From NCBI GenBank assembly GCA_021739695.1, contig JAIPBM010000005.1, forward strand, positions 1-64,000: a stretch of DNA of 64,000 nt, read 5' to 3'. Numbering within the stretch: position 1 is the stretch's first letter; every line of letters begins with the position of its first letter. This document shows positions 44,837 through 54,261 of the stretch, one piece after another. The position numbers were made by a program, and so were the translations under genes. The DNA is from Flavobacteriales bacterium. Lineage in GTDB: Bacteria; Bacteroidota; Bacteroidia; UBA10329. The notes below the pieces were generated by a model, which was not told the DNA's origin, did not search any database, and saw only the letters and a list, made by a program, of their open reading frames with translations.

Positions 44837-46135
44837 TTATAGACTCCAGTATTCGAGATTATTGATCTTGCCCTTGTAAACGCCTTTCACATCCACCACA
44901 ATTCCGTTGTTGGACGAAAGTGCTTCGAAATAGCTTTCATCTTTATCAAGGTATTGACGATGATTAACAGCTACAACAACCGCATCGTAGTTGTTTCCAA
45001 CTTTGGTAGCCAACTCAAAGCCATATTCATGTTTCAATTCTTTGGATGATGCGTGCGGATCGATAACGTCAATCCGAACACCAAATGATTCCAGCTCTTT
45101 GATCACATCAACCACCTTAGAGTTTCTAATGTCTGAGACGTTCTCTTTGAACGTTGCTCCCATGATGAGCACCTTGGCTTTGCTGATGTCCTTTCCGTTG
45201 GCGATGATCTTCTTCACGGTTTCGCGAGCTATGTAAGCGCCAACTTCATCGTTAATGGATCTTCCTGACGTAATCACTTTTGAATGATATCCGAGTTCGC
45301 GCGCCTTGTAAGTAAGGTAGTACGGATCAACTCCGATACAATGTCCACCAACCAAACCAGGGAAGAACTTGAGGAAATTCCACTTGGTTCCAGCAGCTTC
45401 CAACACATCAAATGTGTTGATTCCAACGCGGTTGAATATCATGGAAAGCTCATTCATCAACGCAATATTTACGTCTCGCTGAGTATTCTCAATGATTTTG
45501 GCAGCCTCCGCAACTTTAATAGAAGGAGCGCGGTGCACGCCAGCATCCACAACAAGTTCGTAGGTTTTTGCCACTACGTCCAACGATTCTTCATCGCAAC
45601 CAGAAACCACTTTGATGATCTTGGAAAGTGTGTGTTCCTTATCGCCTGGATTGATTCGCTCTGGTGAGTAACCAACTTTAAAATCTTTGTTGAAGGTAAG
45701 GCCTGACATTTCCTCCAATACGGGAATGCAATCTTCCTCCGTACAACCTGGGTAAACGGTTGATTCGAAAACCACGTAATCGCCATCAGACAATACACTT
45801 CCAACAGTTTTGGATGCTCCTAAAACAGGACGTAAATCCGGAAGATTGTGCTCATCGATAGGTGTTGGAACGGCCACAATGTAAAACTGAACGTCCTTCA
45901 GGTCTTCCACATTTGCTGTGAAAAGAATATCGCAGCCATCAAAATCTGAAGCTTCCAACTCTTCACTCGGGTCGATGTTCTTCTTCATCAATTCTACCCT
46001 TTCGGCATTGATGTCGAATCCTACAACTTTGATCTTTCTGGCAAATTCCAATGCGATTGGAAGTCCAACGTAGCCAAGGCCAATAACCGCCAATTTGGCT
46101 TCCTTATCGACAAGTTTCTCGTAGATGTTTTTCAT
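44837..46135 (-). CDS. Nucleotide-sugar C6 dehydrogenase, TviB/WbpO type
   Basis: 432 residues. NAD fold with IGLGYVGLPIALEF, VAVPTPIDEHN, active cysteine in GGHCIGVDPYYL, and a C-terminal UDP-binding domain. The sequence type is that of TviB and WbpO, which oxidise UDP-GlcNAc or UDP-GalNAc to the uronic acid, and is distinct from the Ugd gene further upstream. Beside the WbpB-, WbpD- and WbpE-like genes it probably makes UDP-GlcNAcA for the diacetamido-uronate route; with the TviC-like epimerase it could also give UDP-GalNAcA. Confidence 0.9.
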   Translation of the reverse strand: MKNIYEKLVDKEAKLAVIGLGYVGLPIALEFARKIKVVGFDINAERVELMKKNIDPSEELEASDFDGCDILFTANVEDLKDVQFYIVAVPTPIDEHNLPDLRPVLGASKTVGSVLSDGDYVVFESTVYPGCTEEDCIPVLEEMSGLTFNKDFKVGYSPERINPGDKEHTLSKIIKVVSGCDEESLDVVAKTYELVVDAGVHRAPSIKVAEAAKIIENTQRDVNIALMNELSMIFNRVGINTFDVLEAAGTKWNFLKFFPGLVGGHCIGVDPYYLTYKARELGYHSKVITSGRSINDEVGAYIARETVKKIIANGKDISKAKVLIMGATFKENVSDIRNSKVVDVIKELESFGVRIDVIDPHASSKELKHEYGFELATKVGNNYDAVVVAVNHRQYLDKDESYFEALSSNNGIVVDVKGVYKGKINNLEYWSL

Positions 46136-46136
46136 G

Positions 46137-47168
46137 TCAGTTTTTCAAAAATTTCGGGTCTCGTAAACTGTAGATCCGCTCAATAATTTCAACCACCTTC
46201 ATTCCTTCCATGGCGTTGGTGGCTATCGTTTTTCTTCCTTTCAGCGTATCGATCACATTTTCAATAACGAAGTGATGATTTGCCGCTGATCCTTTATACG
46301 CTCCATAGTCGTTAGCAGGTCCTGCCTCTTCCAACTGTGGCATTTCATAGCCTTCAATATTGCAGTGCTCTACCTGATTCATGTATTGTCCTCCGATCTT
46401 CACACTTCCCTTTTCTCCAACTACAGTTAGACTGCTTTCCATATTCGAATTCCAAACGGAAGTAGAATAATTGAGACTTCCCATTCCTCCATCGGCCAGT
46501 TTGAAGTGAACCATACCCGAGTCTTCGAAATCGGTCAACTCAGCATGATTGAAATCGCGGAAATCAGCTTTAATATCCTTGATATCGCCAAATAACCAAT
46601 AAAGAATATCCACAAAATGAGAGAACTGCGTGAACAGTGTTCCGCCATCCAATTGCTGATCGCCTTTCCAATTTCCAGGCTTATAATAGCGCTCATCTCG
46701 ATTCCAAAAGCAATTGACCTGTACCATGTAAATGTCACCCATCAACTTCCGTTCGATCACATCCTTGATCCAGACAGAAGGTGGAGAATATCGATTCTGC
46801 ATCACGCAGAATACTTGTTTGGATGCGTTCAAAGCCGAATGGATCACTTTTTCGCAATCTGCGTTGGTCAATGCCATCGGTTTTTCGCACAGGACATGTG
46901 TTCCAGCATGCAATCCTGAAAGACTATTTTGAGCATGCAGGCCATTTGGCGTGCAGACGCAAAGCACATCTGGCTTGAGCGCCAGCATTTCATTCAGATC
47001 ATTGAAAAATGGAACATCGTAGGCTTCTATTCCAAGTTCGGACCGTGGCTTAATATCGCAAAGTCCGATCAATTCAGCTTCCTCATTGCGCACCACCATT
47101 TCCGCATGGCGTTTTCCAATGTGGCCGCAACCAACTACAGCAAACGTTATTTTCTTCGAATCCTTCAA
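46137..47168 (-). CDS. Gfo/Idh/MocA oxidoreductase, WbpB/WlbA-like
   Basis: 343 residues. N-terminal NAD domain (VGCGHIGKRHAEMV) with CEKPMALT, and a C-terminal domain of the Gfo/Idh/MocA family carrying GGTLFTQFSHFVDILYWLFGD. WlbA/WbpB oxidises C3 of UDP-GlcNAcA to a keto group. Position between an acetyltransferase and a TviB-type dehydrogenase, with a DegT aminotransferase in the same operon, makes this assignment much more likely than a generic sugar dehydrogenase. Confidence 0.85.
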   Translation of the reverse strand: MKDSKKITFAVVGCGHIGKRHAEMVVRNEEAELIGLCDIKPRSELGIEAYDVPFFNDLNEMLALKPDVLCVCTPNGLHAQNSLSGLHAGTHVLCEKPMALTNADCEKVIHSALNASKQVFCVMQNRYSPPSVWIKDVIERKLMGDIYMVQVNCFWNRDERYYKPGNWKGDQQLDGGTLFTQFSHFVDILYWLFGDIKDIKADFRDFNHAELTDFEDSGMVHFKLADGGMGSLNYSTSVWNSNMESSLTVVGEKGSVKIGGQYMNQVEHCNIEGYEMPQLEEAGPANDYGAYKGSAANHHFVIENVIDTLKGRKTIATNAMEGMKVVEIIERIYSLRDPKFLKN

Positions 47169-47737
47169 CCGACCTTAGTTACTGAACCTTCGTTCAATTG
47201 ATATTTTTCTCCCGATTCTGGGCAAACAGCAAAACCTTCTTTATCGAACTCCAAACGATGACCGAATTCGCTCATCCAGCCAATGTGGCGGGCGGGATTT
47301 CCGACAAGAAGCGCGTAGGAAGGAACATCTTTAGTTACCACAGAACCTGCACCAATAAATGCAAAAGTGCCAATGTTGTGACCACAAACAATGGTTGCGT
47401 TGGCTCCAATTGTCGCGCCTTTGCCTACCAGTGTTTTTTCGTATTGACCACGCCTATTTACTGCGCTCCTCGGATTAGTGACGTTGGTAAAAACCATTGA
47501 CGGACCTAGGAACACATCATCTTCGCAGGTAACGCCTGTGTAGATGGAAACGTTGTTCTGAACCTTCACATTATTCCCAAGTTTAACTCCGGGCGAGATG
47601 ACCACGTTCTGACCTAGATTACAGTTTTCTCCAAGTTCAGAATGACTCATCACATGAGAAAAGTGCCAGATTTTGGTTCCGTCACCAATAATGCAGTCGT
47701 TATCAATAACTGCTGTCTCATGCGCAAAATATCCCAT
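47165..47737 (-). CDS. Left-handed beta-helix acetyltransferase, WbpD/WlbB-like
   Basis: 190 residues of hexapeptide repeats ([LIV]-G-x-x-x-x), running from GDGTKIWHFSHV to a closing GNPARHIGWM. Acetyltransferase of the WlbB/WbpD kind, which N-acetylates the 3-amino group of UDP-GlcNAc3NA. The asparagine-rich segment FTNVTNPRSAVNRR is characteristic of this subfamily. It overlaps its neighbours by 4 bp and 1 bp. Confidence 0.9.
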   Translation of the reverse strand: MGYFAHETAVIDNDCIIGDGTKIWHFSHVMSHSELGENCNLGQNVVISPGVKLGNNVKVQNNVSIYTGVTCEDDVFLGPSMVFTNVTNPRSAVNRRGQYEKTLVGKGATIGANATIVCGHNIGTFAFIGAGSVVTKDVPSYALLVGNPARHIGWMSEFGHRLEFDKEGFAVCPESGEKYQLNEGSVTKVG

Positions 47738-48723
47738 TACTTGCGGATGTAACCCTCGAACGTATTGTGCTCTTTTTTATAGAGTTCATCATCTGGAAGA
47801 CTTTTGAAATAATCGTAAGTTATTTTCAAGCCTTCGGCACGATTCACTTTAGGTTCCCAATTCAAAATTGAACGTGCTTTATCAATATTAGGCTGACGTT
47901 GCATTGGGTCGTCTACTGGTAGTGGTTTATAGATCACCTTCTGATCAGTTCCTGTCAATTTAATGATCTCTTCAGCAAATTGAGAAATAGTGATCTCATC
48001 GGGATTTCCAATGTTCACAGGCTCCGCATAATCTGAAAGAAGCAATCGATAGATGCCTTCAACAAGATCATCAACGTAACAGAAACTTCTTGTTTGACTT
48101 CCGTCTCCGAATACGGTGAGGTCTTCACCTCTCAATGCCTGACCGATGAAGGCTGGAAGCACACGACCATCGTTCAGTCGCATACGGGGCCCGTAAGTAT
48201 TGAAAATACGCACAATGCGCGTTTCTACTCCGTGATACCGATGATATGCCATGGTAATGGCCTCTTGAAAACGTTTTGCTTCATCGTACACTCCGCGTGG
48301 ACCGATCGGATTCACATTTCCCCAATATTCTTCTGTTTGAGGGTGAACTGTTGGATCACCATAAACCTCGGAGGTAGATGCAATCAGCATTCGCGCGCCT
48401 TTGGCTTTCGCAAGGCCTAAACAATTATGCGTTCCTAGCGAACCCACTTTTAGGGTTTGAATAGGAATCTTCAGGTAATCGATGGGACTTGCAGGCGATG
48501 CAAAATGCATGATGTAATCCAATTCGCCAGGAATGTGGATGTATGTGCTTACATCATGATGATAGAATTCGAACTCCTTGAGTTTGAACAGATGCTCAAT
48601 GTTCTTGAGATTACCAGTAATCAGGTTGTCCATAGCAATAACATGGCAACCTTCTTTCAGGAATCTATCGCAAAGATGCGAGCCTAGAAATCCAGCTGCA
48701 CCAGTTATCAATACTCGCTTCAT
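47737..48723 (-). CDS. UDP-glucuronate decarboxylase (UDP-xylose synthase)
   Basis: 328 residues, extended [43 protein letters not shown] (Y-x-x-x-K) and [19 protein letters not shown], all UXS marks. It turns UDP-glucuronate into UDP-xylose, using the product of the Ugd gene just upstream. It overlaps that gene by 4 bp, an unusually direct statement of pathway order. Confidence 0.93.
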   Translation of the reverse strand: MKRVLITGAAGFLGSHLCDRFLKEGCHVIAMDNLITGNLKNIEHLFKLKEFEFYHHDVSTYIHIPGELDYIMHFASPASPIDYLKIPIQTLKVGSLGTHNCLGLAKAKGARMLIASTSEVYGDPTVHPQTEEYWGNVNPIGPRGVYDEAKRFQEAITMAYHRYHGVETRIVRIFNTYGPRMRLNDGRVLPAFIGQALRGEDLTVFGDGSQTRSFCYVDDLVEGIYRLLLSDYAEPVNIGNPDEITISQFAEEIIKLTGTDQKVIYKPLPVDDPMQRQPNIDKARSILNWEPKVNRAEGLKITYDYFKSLPDDELYKKEHNTFEGYIRK

Positions 48724-50039
48724 CCGTTTGGAATTATGGTCTTTCGACCAATACTGTTATAATAGAATCCGAGTTCTTTCATTTGCGGAAGGTCGTACAG
48801 GTTTCTGCCATCAAAAATGACCTTCTCATTCAATTTATCTGCGACCACGTCAAAATCTGGCGAACGGAAAACGGACCATTCCGTAGCGATGATGAGAGCA
48901 TCGGCTTTGTCTAGCGCTGCATATTGGTCATCAGCAAATGAAATCTTATTGCCCAATCGTTCTTTGACGTTTTCCATTGCTTCTGGATCGTAGGCGGTAA
49001 TTGTTGCACCTGCTTCCAAAAGTTTGTCAATTACATACAACGCAGGTGCTTCACGGATATCATCCGTATCTGGTTTGAAGGCCAATCCCCACATGGCGAA
49101 GTGCTTTCCTTTTAGATCACCTCCAAAGAAATCCTTGATCTTAGGTACGATAACCGTTTTCTGTTCTTCGTTTACACGCATTACAGATGTCAACAGAGCA
49201 AAATCATAGTTCACTTCAGAAGCTGATCTTGCCAATGCTTGCACATCTTTAGGGAAGCAGCTTCCTCCGTACCCGATTCCAGGGAAAAGGAATCGTTTTC
49301 CGATTCGAGTATCTGTTCCAATACCGATTCTCACCTTATCAACATCAGCATCCAATAATTCGCAAAGGTTTGCCACTTCGTTCATGAAAGTGATCTTGGT
49401 AGCCAAAAATGCATTTGCTGCATATTTCGTTAGCTCAGCAGATTTCTCATCCATAAAGATGATCGGATTTCCTTGGCGAACGTACGGCTTGTAAAGTTCC
49501 TCCATGATCTTCTGAGCACGGTCTGAAGAAGTTCCGACAACAACTCTGTCAGGCTTCAAGAAATCATCAACCGCAAAACCTTCTCGCAAAAATTCAGGAT
49601 TGGAAACCACGTCAAATTCAACTGTAGCGTGCTTAGCAACGGCAGCGGTTACTTTATCCGCTGTTCCAACTGGCACAGTGCTTTTATCTACCAGTACTTT
49701 GTAGTTTTTCATGATCTTGCCAAGATTGTCGGCAACACCTAAGACGTACGAAAGGTCGGCCGACCCATCTTCTCCTGGAGGTGTAGGTAAGGCCAAGAAT
49801 ACAATCTGAGCAGGCCCTACAGCTTCCCCAAGATCAGTTGTAAATCTTAGGCGACCTTGTTTGATATTTCTTTCAAAAAGAACATCCAAATGAGGCTCAT
49901 AGATCGGCACTTCACCGTTTCTCATTTTGTTCACTTTCTTTTCATCGATATCAACGCAGATAACGTGATTTCCGGTTTCAGCAAGACACGTTCCTGTTAC
50001 AAGGCCAACATATCCTGTTCCTACAACTGCAATGTTCAT
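48720..50039 (-). CDS. ugd: UDP-glucose 6-dehydrogenase
   Basis: 439 residues. [17 protein letters not shown] at the N-terminus, [16 protein letters not shown], and the catalytic cysteine in [14 protein letters not shown]. Oxidises UDP-glucose to UDP-glucuronate using two NAD+. Distinct in sequence from the TviB-type enzyme of the same operon. Overlaps both neighbours by 4 bp. Confidence 0.95.
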   Translation of the reverse strand: MNIAVVGTGYVGLVTGTCLAETGNHVICVDIDEKKVNKMRNGEVPIYEPHLDVLFERNIKQGRLRFTTDLGEAVGPAQIVFLALPTPPGEDGSADLSYVLGVADNLGKIMKNYKVLVDKSTVPVGTADKVTAAVAKHATVEFDVVSNPEFLREGFAVDDFLKPDRVVVGTSSDRAQKIMEELYKPYVRQGNPIIFMDEKSAELTKYAANAFLATKITFMNEVANLCELLDADVDKVRIGIGTDTRIGKRFLFPGIGYGGSCFPKDVQALARSASEVNYDFALLTSVMRVNEEQKTVIVPKIKDFFGGDLKGKHFAMWGLAFKPDTDDIREAPALYVIDKLLEAGATITAYDPEAMENVKERLGNKISFADDQYAALDKADALIIATEWSVFRSPDFDVVADKLNEKVIFDGRNLYDLPQMKELGFYYNSIGRKTIIPNG

Positions 50040-51169
50040 TTATTTCTATTTACGAATTCAAGTACTTTTTCAATGATGTGAATCTGTTGTTCTCTCTCCA
50101 TCTCCGTATGTATCGGAAGCGAAAGAACTCCATCGCACAACTGTTCTGTCACTGTAAAACTGCGGTCTGAATCGCTTGCGGCAAATGCCTTCTGCTTGTG
50201 CAATGGAATTGGGTAATAAATCATGGAAGGAATGTCATTTTCTTGGAGAAATTCCTTCATGGCATTTCGATCAATACCCGTTAAAACAATGGTGTATTGA
50301 TGAAAAACATGTTGCGAACGCACATGGCGAACAGGCGTTTTGATGTGTTCCGAATTAGCGAAAGCCACATCATAAGCATCAGCCACAGCAGTTCTTCTTT
50401 TTATAAAATCATCAAGTTGACGCAACTTTATTCTAAGGATTGCTGCTTGAATGGCGTCCAATCTTGAGTTCACCCCAACCACATCATGTACATACAAACG
50501 ACTTTGTCCGTGCGAAGCGATCATATTGGCTTTGGCCGCCAGATCATCATCGTTGGTGCAAATGGCACCTCCGTCACCGTAACATCCCAAGTTTTTGGAT
50601 GGAAAGAACGATGTACAACCAAATGTTCCTATCGTTCCAGATTTGGCTACACGTCCATCAGAAAAATGATAATCAGAACCAATTGCCTGTGCATTATCCT
50701 CAATAACATGGATTCCATGTGCATTGGCAAGTTTCATCAAGCCTTCCATATCAGCACATTGGCCATACAGATGAACAGGAACGATTGCTTTTGTATTCGG
50801 ACCGATTGCAGCTTCCACTTGATCAAGGTCTAATGTGAATGTATCTGCATCCACATCAACCATCACGGGCGTTAGACCTAATAATGCAATGACTTCTGCC
50901 GTGGCTACATAAGTGAACGTTGGAACGATCACTTCATCGCCCGGTTTCAGATCGAGGGCCATCATGGCTATTTGCAATGCATCCGTTCCGTTAGCGCACG
51001 GAATTACGTGCTTCACACCCAGATATGCAGCTAATTCGTTCTTAAAACCATCCACTTCGGGACCACCAATGAATCTGGTGCTTGCCATCACGTTCAGCAC
51101 TGCTTGGTCAATTTCGGTCTTCAAACGCTCATATTGCGTTTGTAGGTCAACCATTGCTATCTGTTTCAA
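50036..51169 (-). CDS. DegT/DnrJ/EryC1/StrS aminotransferase, WbpE/WlbC-like
   Basis: 377-residue PLP enzyme. Schiff-base lysine K192 (SFFPSKNLGCYGDGGA), EDNAQAIGS and HLYGQCADM are family marks. It aminates a keto sugar nucleotide using glutamate. In this operon the expected substrate is 3-keto-UDP-GlcNAcA made by the WbpB-like enzyme, giving the 3-amino sugar; a 4-keto substrate from rfbB is an alternative. First gene of the nine-gene operon; a -7 box lies 38 bp upstream. Confidence 0.9.
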   Translation of the reverse strand: MKQIAMVDLQTQYERLKTEIDQAVLNVMASTRFIGGPEVDGFKNELAAYLGVKHVIPCANGTDALQIAMMALDLKPGDEVIVPTFTYVATAEVIALLGLTPVMVDVDADTFTLDLDQVEAAIGPNTKAIVPVHLYGQCADMEGLMKLANAHGIHVIEDNAQAIGSDYHFSDGRVAKSGTIGTFGCTSFFPSKNLGCYGDGGAICTNDDDLAAKANMIASHGQSRLYVHDVVGVNSRLDAIQAAILRIKLRQLDDFIKRRTAVADAYDVAFANSEHIKTPVRHVRSQHVFHQYTIVLTGIDRNAMKEFLQENDIPSMIYYPIPLHKQKAFAASDSDRSFTVTEQLCDGVLSLPIHTEMEREQQIHIIEKVLEFVNRNK

Positions 51170-51206
51170 TGTGGCTGTTTTGATGGCACTTCTTTTTTAG
51201 AGGCGG

Positions 51207-51214
51207 CAAATATA
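51207..51214 (-). promoter_or_regulatory. -7 box of the nucleotide-sugar operon
   Basis: CAAATATA on the plus strand is TATATTTG on the minus strand, a perfect TAnnTTTG, 38 bp before the aminotransferase start. No good -33 TTG at standard spacing. It lies in the only real gap (110 bp) between the sugar operon and the glycosyltransferases, so it probably drives all nine genes. Confidence 0.55.
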
Positions 51215-51279
51215 GTTATTTACGTGCCTGAATTGGGACTTGGAACCGCTTTCTGAACACAGCCAAAGCGTGTATTGAG

Positions 51280-52434
51280 TTAAGACTTGGCCATCGCGAG
51301 TTCTTCAATCTCTTTTGCAAAGTAATCCCACTGAAAACGTTTTTTTTCTTCAATGATATTGTGGCAAAATTCCGCTGAACGGTCTTCAGAGAAAAATTCA
51401 TCAAGCGCCTGGGCAACTGAATGAACGTTCACTTCAGTCACGTAACCAACCTTCCCATTTGGAACCATTTCTGGAAGACCTCCAACGTTGGTCACCAACA
51501 TTGGAACTTCAAAATGATAAGCTATTTGTGTTACTCCACTTTGCGTTGCACTTAAGTATGGCTGTGCTACTATATCTGCTGCACAGAAATAATACTTCAC
51601 CTTATACTTATCTACAAAACCAGCATTTACTATGACGTTATTCGTCAGTTTATACTTGTCTATTAGACGCGTGTAAATGGCTCGGTCTTCATAAAATTCG
51701 CCAGCAATCACCAACTTGACGTTGGTCCTGTCTTTCATCTTTGATACCGCCTTTAAAAGCAGATTCAGTCCCTTGTACTTGCGGATAATGCCAAAAAAGA
51801 GAATGACACGCGCATTTTCTGGAATGCTGAGGTGTTTTCGGGCAATTGATTTCCCTACAGGTTCGCCAAAATGGTCGTAAACTGGATGGTAAAGCAACTT
51901 TCGAGGTTTGACAGCATCAAACTGCTTTAACTCTTCAATGACACTCGAAGACATGGCAACAAACGAATCGCAGTGACGCAAAAAATAGTGCGTCAAACGT
52001 TCATCTCCAATTCTATGTTCGTGTGGAATTACATTATCGAGGATTGCAAGTACAGGAATATTCAATCTCTGTTTCAGCCATTTACAAATAGTGCCAAGCG
52101 CTGGCGCCATGAAAGGCAACCAATATCGAACCACCACAAAATCTGGCTGTAGCTTGGCAATTTGCTGTGCAGTGCTCCACCAACTATACGGATTAATGGA
52201 ACTTACTGTGGATCGAATTGCAACTCCCGCTGGTCCTTTCCTATCCGATGCTTCTGTTTGTGTTGTTCCTGGAAAGAGAAAATCTGGGTATTGGAGATAG
52301 AACGAGAAAATGGTGTTCTCAATTCCTTGTTTCGTGAATTCCTCGGACAACGATTCGTTGAGCTGAGCTATACCACCACGCAATGGAAATGCAGGTCCAA
52401 TAATGACACATTTTCGGGTTGCGCCCAATTTCAA
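51280..52434 (-). CDS. Glycosyltransferase, GT4/GT1 type
   Basis: 384-residue GT-B fold enzyme. Opening GPAFPLRGGIAQLNESL fits the glycine-rich acceptor loop; the C-terminal half has VILFFGIIRKYKGLNLLLKA and AQPYLSATQSGVTQIAYHFEVPML with the donor-binding glutamate region replaced by an S/T-rich form of EX7E. Transfers a nucleotide-sugar residue to a growing lipid-linked oligosaccharide. Overlaps the GT2 gene by 4 bp. Confidence 0.85.
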   Translation of the reverse strand: MKLGATRKCVIIGPAFPLRGGIAQLNESLSEEFTKQGIENTIFSFYLQYPDFLFPGTTQTEASDRKGPAGVAIRSTVSSINPYSWWSTAQQIAKLQPDFVVVRYWLPFMAPALGTICKWLKQRLNIPVLAILDNVIPHEHRIGDERLTHYFLRHCDSFVAMSSSVIEELKQFDAVKPRKLLYHPVYDHFGEPVGKSIARKHLSIPENARVILFFGIIRKYKGLNLLLKAVSKMKDRTNVKLVIAGEFYEDRAIYTRLIDKYKLTNNVIVNAGFVDKYKVKYYFCAADIVAQPYLSATQSGVTQIAYHFEVPMLVTNVGGLPEMVPNGKVGYVTEVNVHSVAQALDEFFSEDRSAEFCHNIIEEKKRFQWDYFAKEIEELAMAKS

Positions 52435-53381
52435 TCGATTGTTTCGGAAATATGATAATTGTTGCGATCGTGGGATGACCGAGAGATCATTTCTGCCAAG
52501 AAGCCAGCAGTGAACAATTGTGTGCCGATGATCATGGCCAAAATGGCCAAATAGAACAATGGCTGATCGGTTACTTCTCTGACCTTGGACTGATTGGCAA
52601 TGGCAATCACTTTTTCCAAAATCAGCCAGGTACTCACAGCTCCACCAAGAATAAACACAAACGTTCCGAAAACACCGAAAAAATGCATTGGCCGTGTACC
52701 GAATCGGCTCATGAATGTGATGACCAAAAGATCCAATGGACCATTGATAAATCGCTCGAGACCAAACTTGGTAACTCCGAATTTCCGTTCCTGATGCTGA
52801 ACGACCTTCTCCCCTATCTTATCAAATCCGGCCCATTTGGCAATTACCGGAATGTAACGATGCATTTCGCCATAGACCTCCACGCTTTTAACCACGTCTT
52901 GTCGATAGGCCTTTAAGCCACAATTGAAATCATGAAGCATTATACCAGACATTCTCCGTGCTGCCCAATTGTACAGTTTGGTTGGAATTGTCTTTGTAAG
53001 CGGATCAAAACGCTTCTTTTTCCAACCTGAAACAAGATCGAAACCATCTTCGGTTATCATTCTAACCAGTTCAGGAATTTCCTCAGGGCTGTCCTGCAGA
53101 TCGGCATCCATGGTAATGACGATATCGCCATTCGCAGCATCAAAACCTCGGTTCAAGCCAGCGGACTTACCATAGTTTCTACGAAACCGAAGTGCACGAA
53201 TCTGCGGATATTTCTTTTTAAGATCAAGAATCACCTTCCAAGATCCATCCGTACTTCCATCATCGACATAAACAACTTCATAATCAAAGCTGTTCTTTTT
53301 CATCACCTCGTCTATCCAACGGGTAAGTTCGGGCAACGATTCATGCTCGTTGTAAAGCGGGATGACAATGGAAATGAGCAC
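52431..53381 (-). CDS. Glycosyltransferase family 2, membrane-anchored
   Basis: 316 residues. GT-A domain: VIPLYNEHESLPEL, VDDGSTDGSW, MDADLQDSPEEIPEL (metal-binding DAD) and a QRRFGxSK-like stretch (QERKFGVTKFG). Two transmembrane segments at the C-terminus (about 230-260 and 272-300) give the DPM1/ArnC/GtrB plan, in which a sugar is passed to undecaprenyl phosphate at the inner membrane. It lies between the GT4 gene and the DUF4199 gene on one transcript. Confidence 0.9.
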   Translation of the reverse strand: MLISIVIPLYNEHESLPELTRWIDEVMKKNSFDYEVVYVDDGSTDGSWKVILDLKKKYPQIRALRFRRNYGKSAGLNRGFDAANGDIVITMDADLQDSPEEIPELVRMITEDGFDLVSGWKKKRFDPLTKTIPTKLYNWAARRMSGIMLHDFNCGLKAYRQDVVKSVEVYGEMHRYIPVIAKWAGFDKIGEKVVQHQERKFGVTKFGLERFINGPLDLLVITFMSRFGTRPMHFFGVFGTFVFILGGAVSTWLILEKVIAIANQSKVREVTDQPLFYLAILAMIIGTQLFTAGFLAEMISRSSHDRNNYHISETID

Positions 53382-53385
53382 TCTT

Positions 53386-53889
53386 CTACTTAAAATTAGA
53401 TTCGAACGATGTGTCTTCTTTCTTCAAAACAGCACTTGCGATAAGAGAGACGATAAAACCTTCGAGTCCAGTACCAAGAAACGCGAAGAATGCCATCAGA
53501 CCTGGCTTGAATATCTTTCCGTACATCTCCATAACCGTCTCAATCTGGCTATCGTCAATCTGTGACTCATAAAGTTGATCTTCAATTTTCAGCAATAATC
53601 TTGAAATCTGATCTGGATCTATGAAACTGAGCTGAACAAACGTGTAGAACGCCACTATGACTGCCCCGAACAGCGAAATCCAAGCGCCTGTACCGAGCCC
53701 TTCGCCAAAACTGAGAAAACCGCCATTCATTTCTTTCACCTTGAATATTGCCAATGCCAGTACTCCGATAATGATCAGGTGAGAAACACTCGTCAGACCT
53801 GATTCACCTTTACCAAACAGATAAAGAATGATTGAGAATACGACTAACGAGAGTCCAAGGATGGCGCCCCAATTCATATAATGCTTCAT
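53386..53889 (-). CDS. DUF4199 membrane protein
   Basis: 167 residues, four transmembrane segments, with the family signature GFLSFGEGLGTGAWISLFGAV after the second. DUF4199 is largely a Bacteroidota family of unknown function, often next to a GT2 gene, as here (4 bp gap). It probably works with the dolichol-type glycosyltransferase in the membrane. A -7 promoter box is 31 bp upstream. Confidence 0.85.
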   Translation of the reverse strand: MKHYMNWGAILGLSLVVFSIILYLFGKGESGLTSVSHLIIIGVLALAIFKVKEMNGGFLSFGEGLGTGAWISLFGAVIVAFYTFVQLSFIDPDQISRLLLKIEDQLYESQIDDSQIETVMEMYGKIFKPGLMAFFAFLGTGLEGFIVSLIASAVLKKEDTSFESNFK

Positions 53890-53919
53890 TGCTTGACGAT
53901 TTCAGATGTCCGATTGTGG

Positions 53920-53927
53920 CAAATATA
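53920..53927 (-). promoter_or_regulatory. -7 box of the DUF4199-GT2-GT4 transcript
   Basis: CAAATATA (TATATTTG on the minus strand), identical to the box before the sugar operon, 31 bp before the DUF4199 start. No -33 partner found. Confidence 0.5.
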
Positions 53928-53985
53928 ATGGAATGGATGCTGTTGCATGTCCAGATCAACAATTGTTGGCAGGTGTATTTTAAGG

Positions 53986-54015
53986 TTGCCACAGAAAATA
54001 ACGTTTCTACCTTTG
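53986..54015 (+). promoter_or_regulatory. Promoter of the SRP RNA gene
   Basis: -33 TTG at 53986-53988, then 19 bp, then TACCTTTG at 54008-54015, a perfect Bacteroidota -7 box. Transcription would begin about five bases later at the first G of the RNA stem. Confidence 0.8.
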
Positions 54016-54019
54016 CGCT

Positions 54020-54118
54020 GGGGTAAGTCCTGTGCGACCAGCTCCTACTGAATCCCCCAGGGCAGGAATGTAGCAAGGGTAGGTAGTTGTAGCGGTGCGA
54101 CATAGATCGCTTACCCCT
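54020..54118 (+). ncRNA. ffs: Signal recognition particle RNA (small bacterial type)
   Basis: About 99-nt hairpin RNA. Closing stem GGGGTAAG (54020-54027) with CTTACCCC (54110-54117), then a T run (54118-54123) that ends transcription. The apical domain that binds Ffh carries CCCCCAGGGCAGGAATGTAGCAAGGG (described here by its key parts CCAGG, GGAA and AGCA, 54054-54080), the conserved SRP domain IV pattern. It works with Ffh to bring membrane-protein ribosomes to FtsY. The ends are set by the stem and promoter and may be off by a few bases. Confidence 0.9.
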
Positions 54119-54213
54119 TTTTTGTGCCTTTTAGTTTCGTGAAGCTTTAGACTGAACACGAAACTGACAATTCAAGAATTTTAAAACGTGTTCATTTCTT
54201 TTCGGGCCTTGGC

Positions 54214-54244
54214 TTGTCTTCCCCGTGCTTGCTGACCAACTTTG
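54214..54244 (+). promoter_or_regulatory. Probable promoter of the transaldolase gene
   Basis: TTG at 54214-54216, 20 bp, then CAACTTTG (54237-54244), which matches TAnnTTTG in seven of eight positions. It lies 18-48 bp before the ATG at 54262 and makes the open frame upstream of that ATG non-coding. Confidence 0.5.
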
Positions 54245-54261
54245 CAGCAAACCTTTATATC

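Noticed and set aside
41764-53889. Complete Wzx/Wzy capsule or O-antigen locus
   Set aside because: No flippase, polymerase, initiating transferase or export gene is present in the window.
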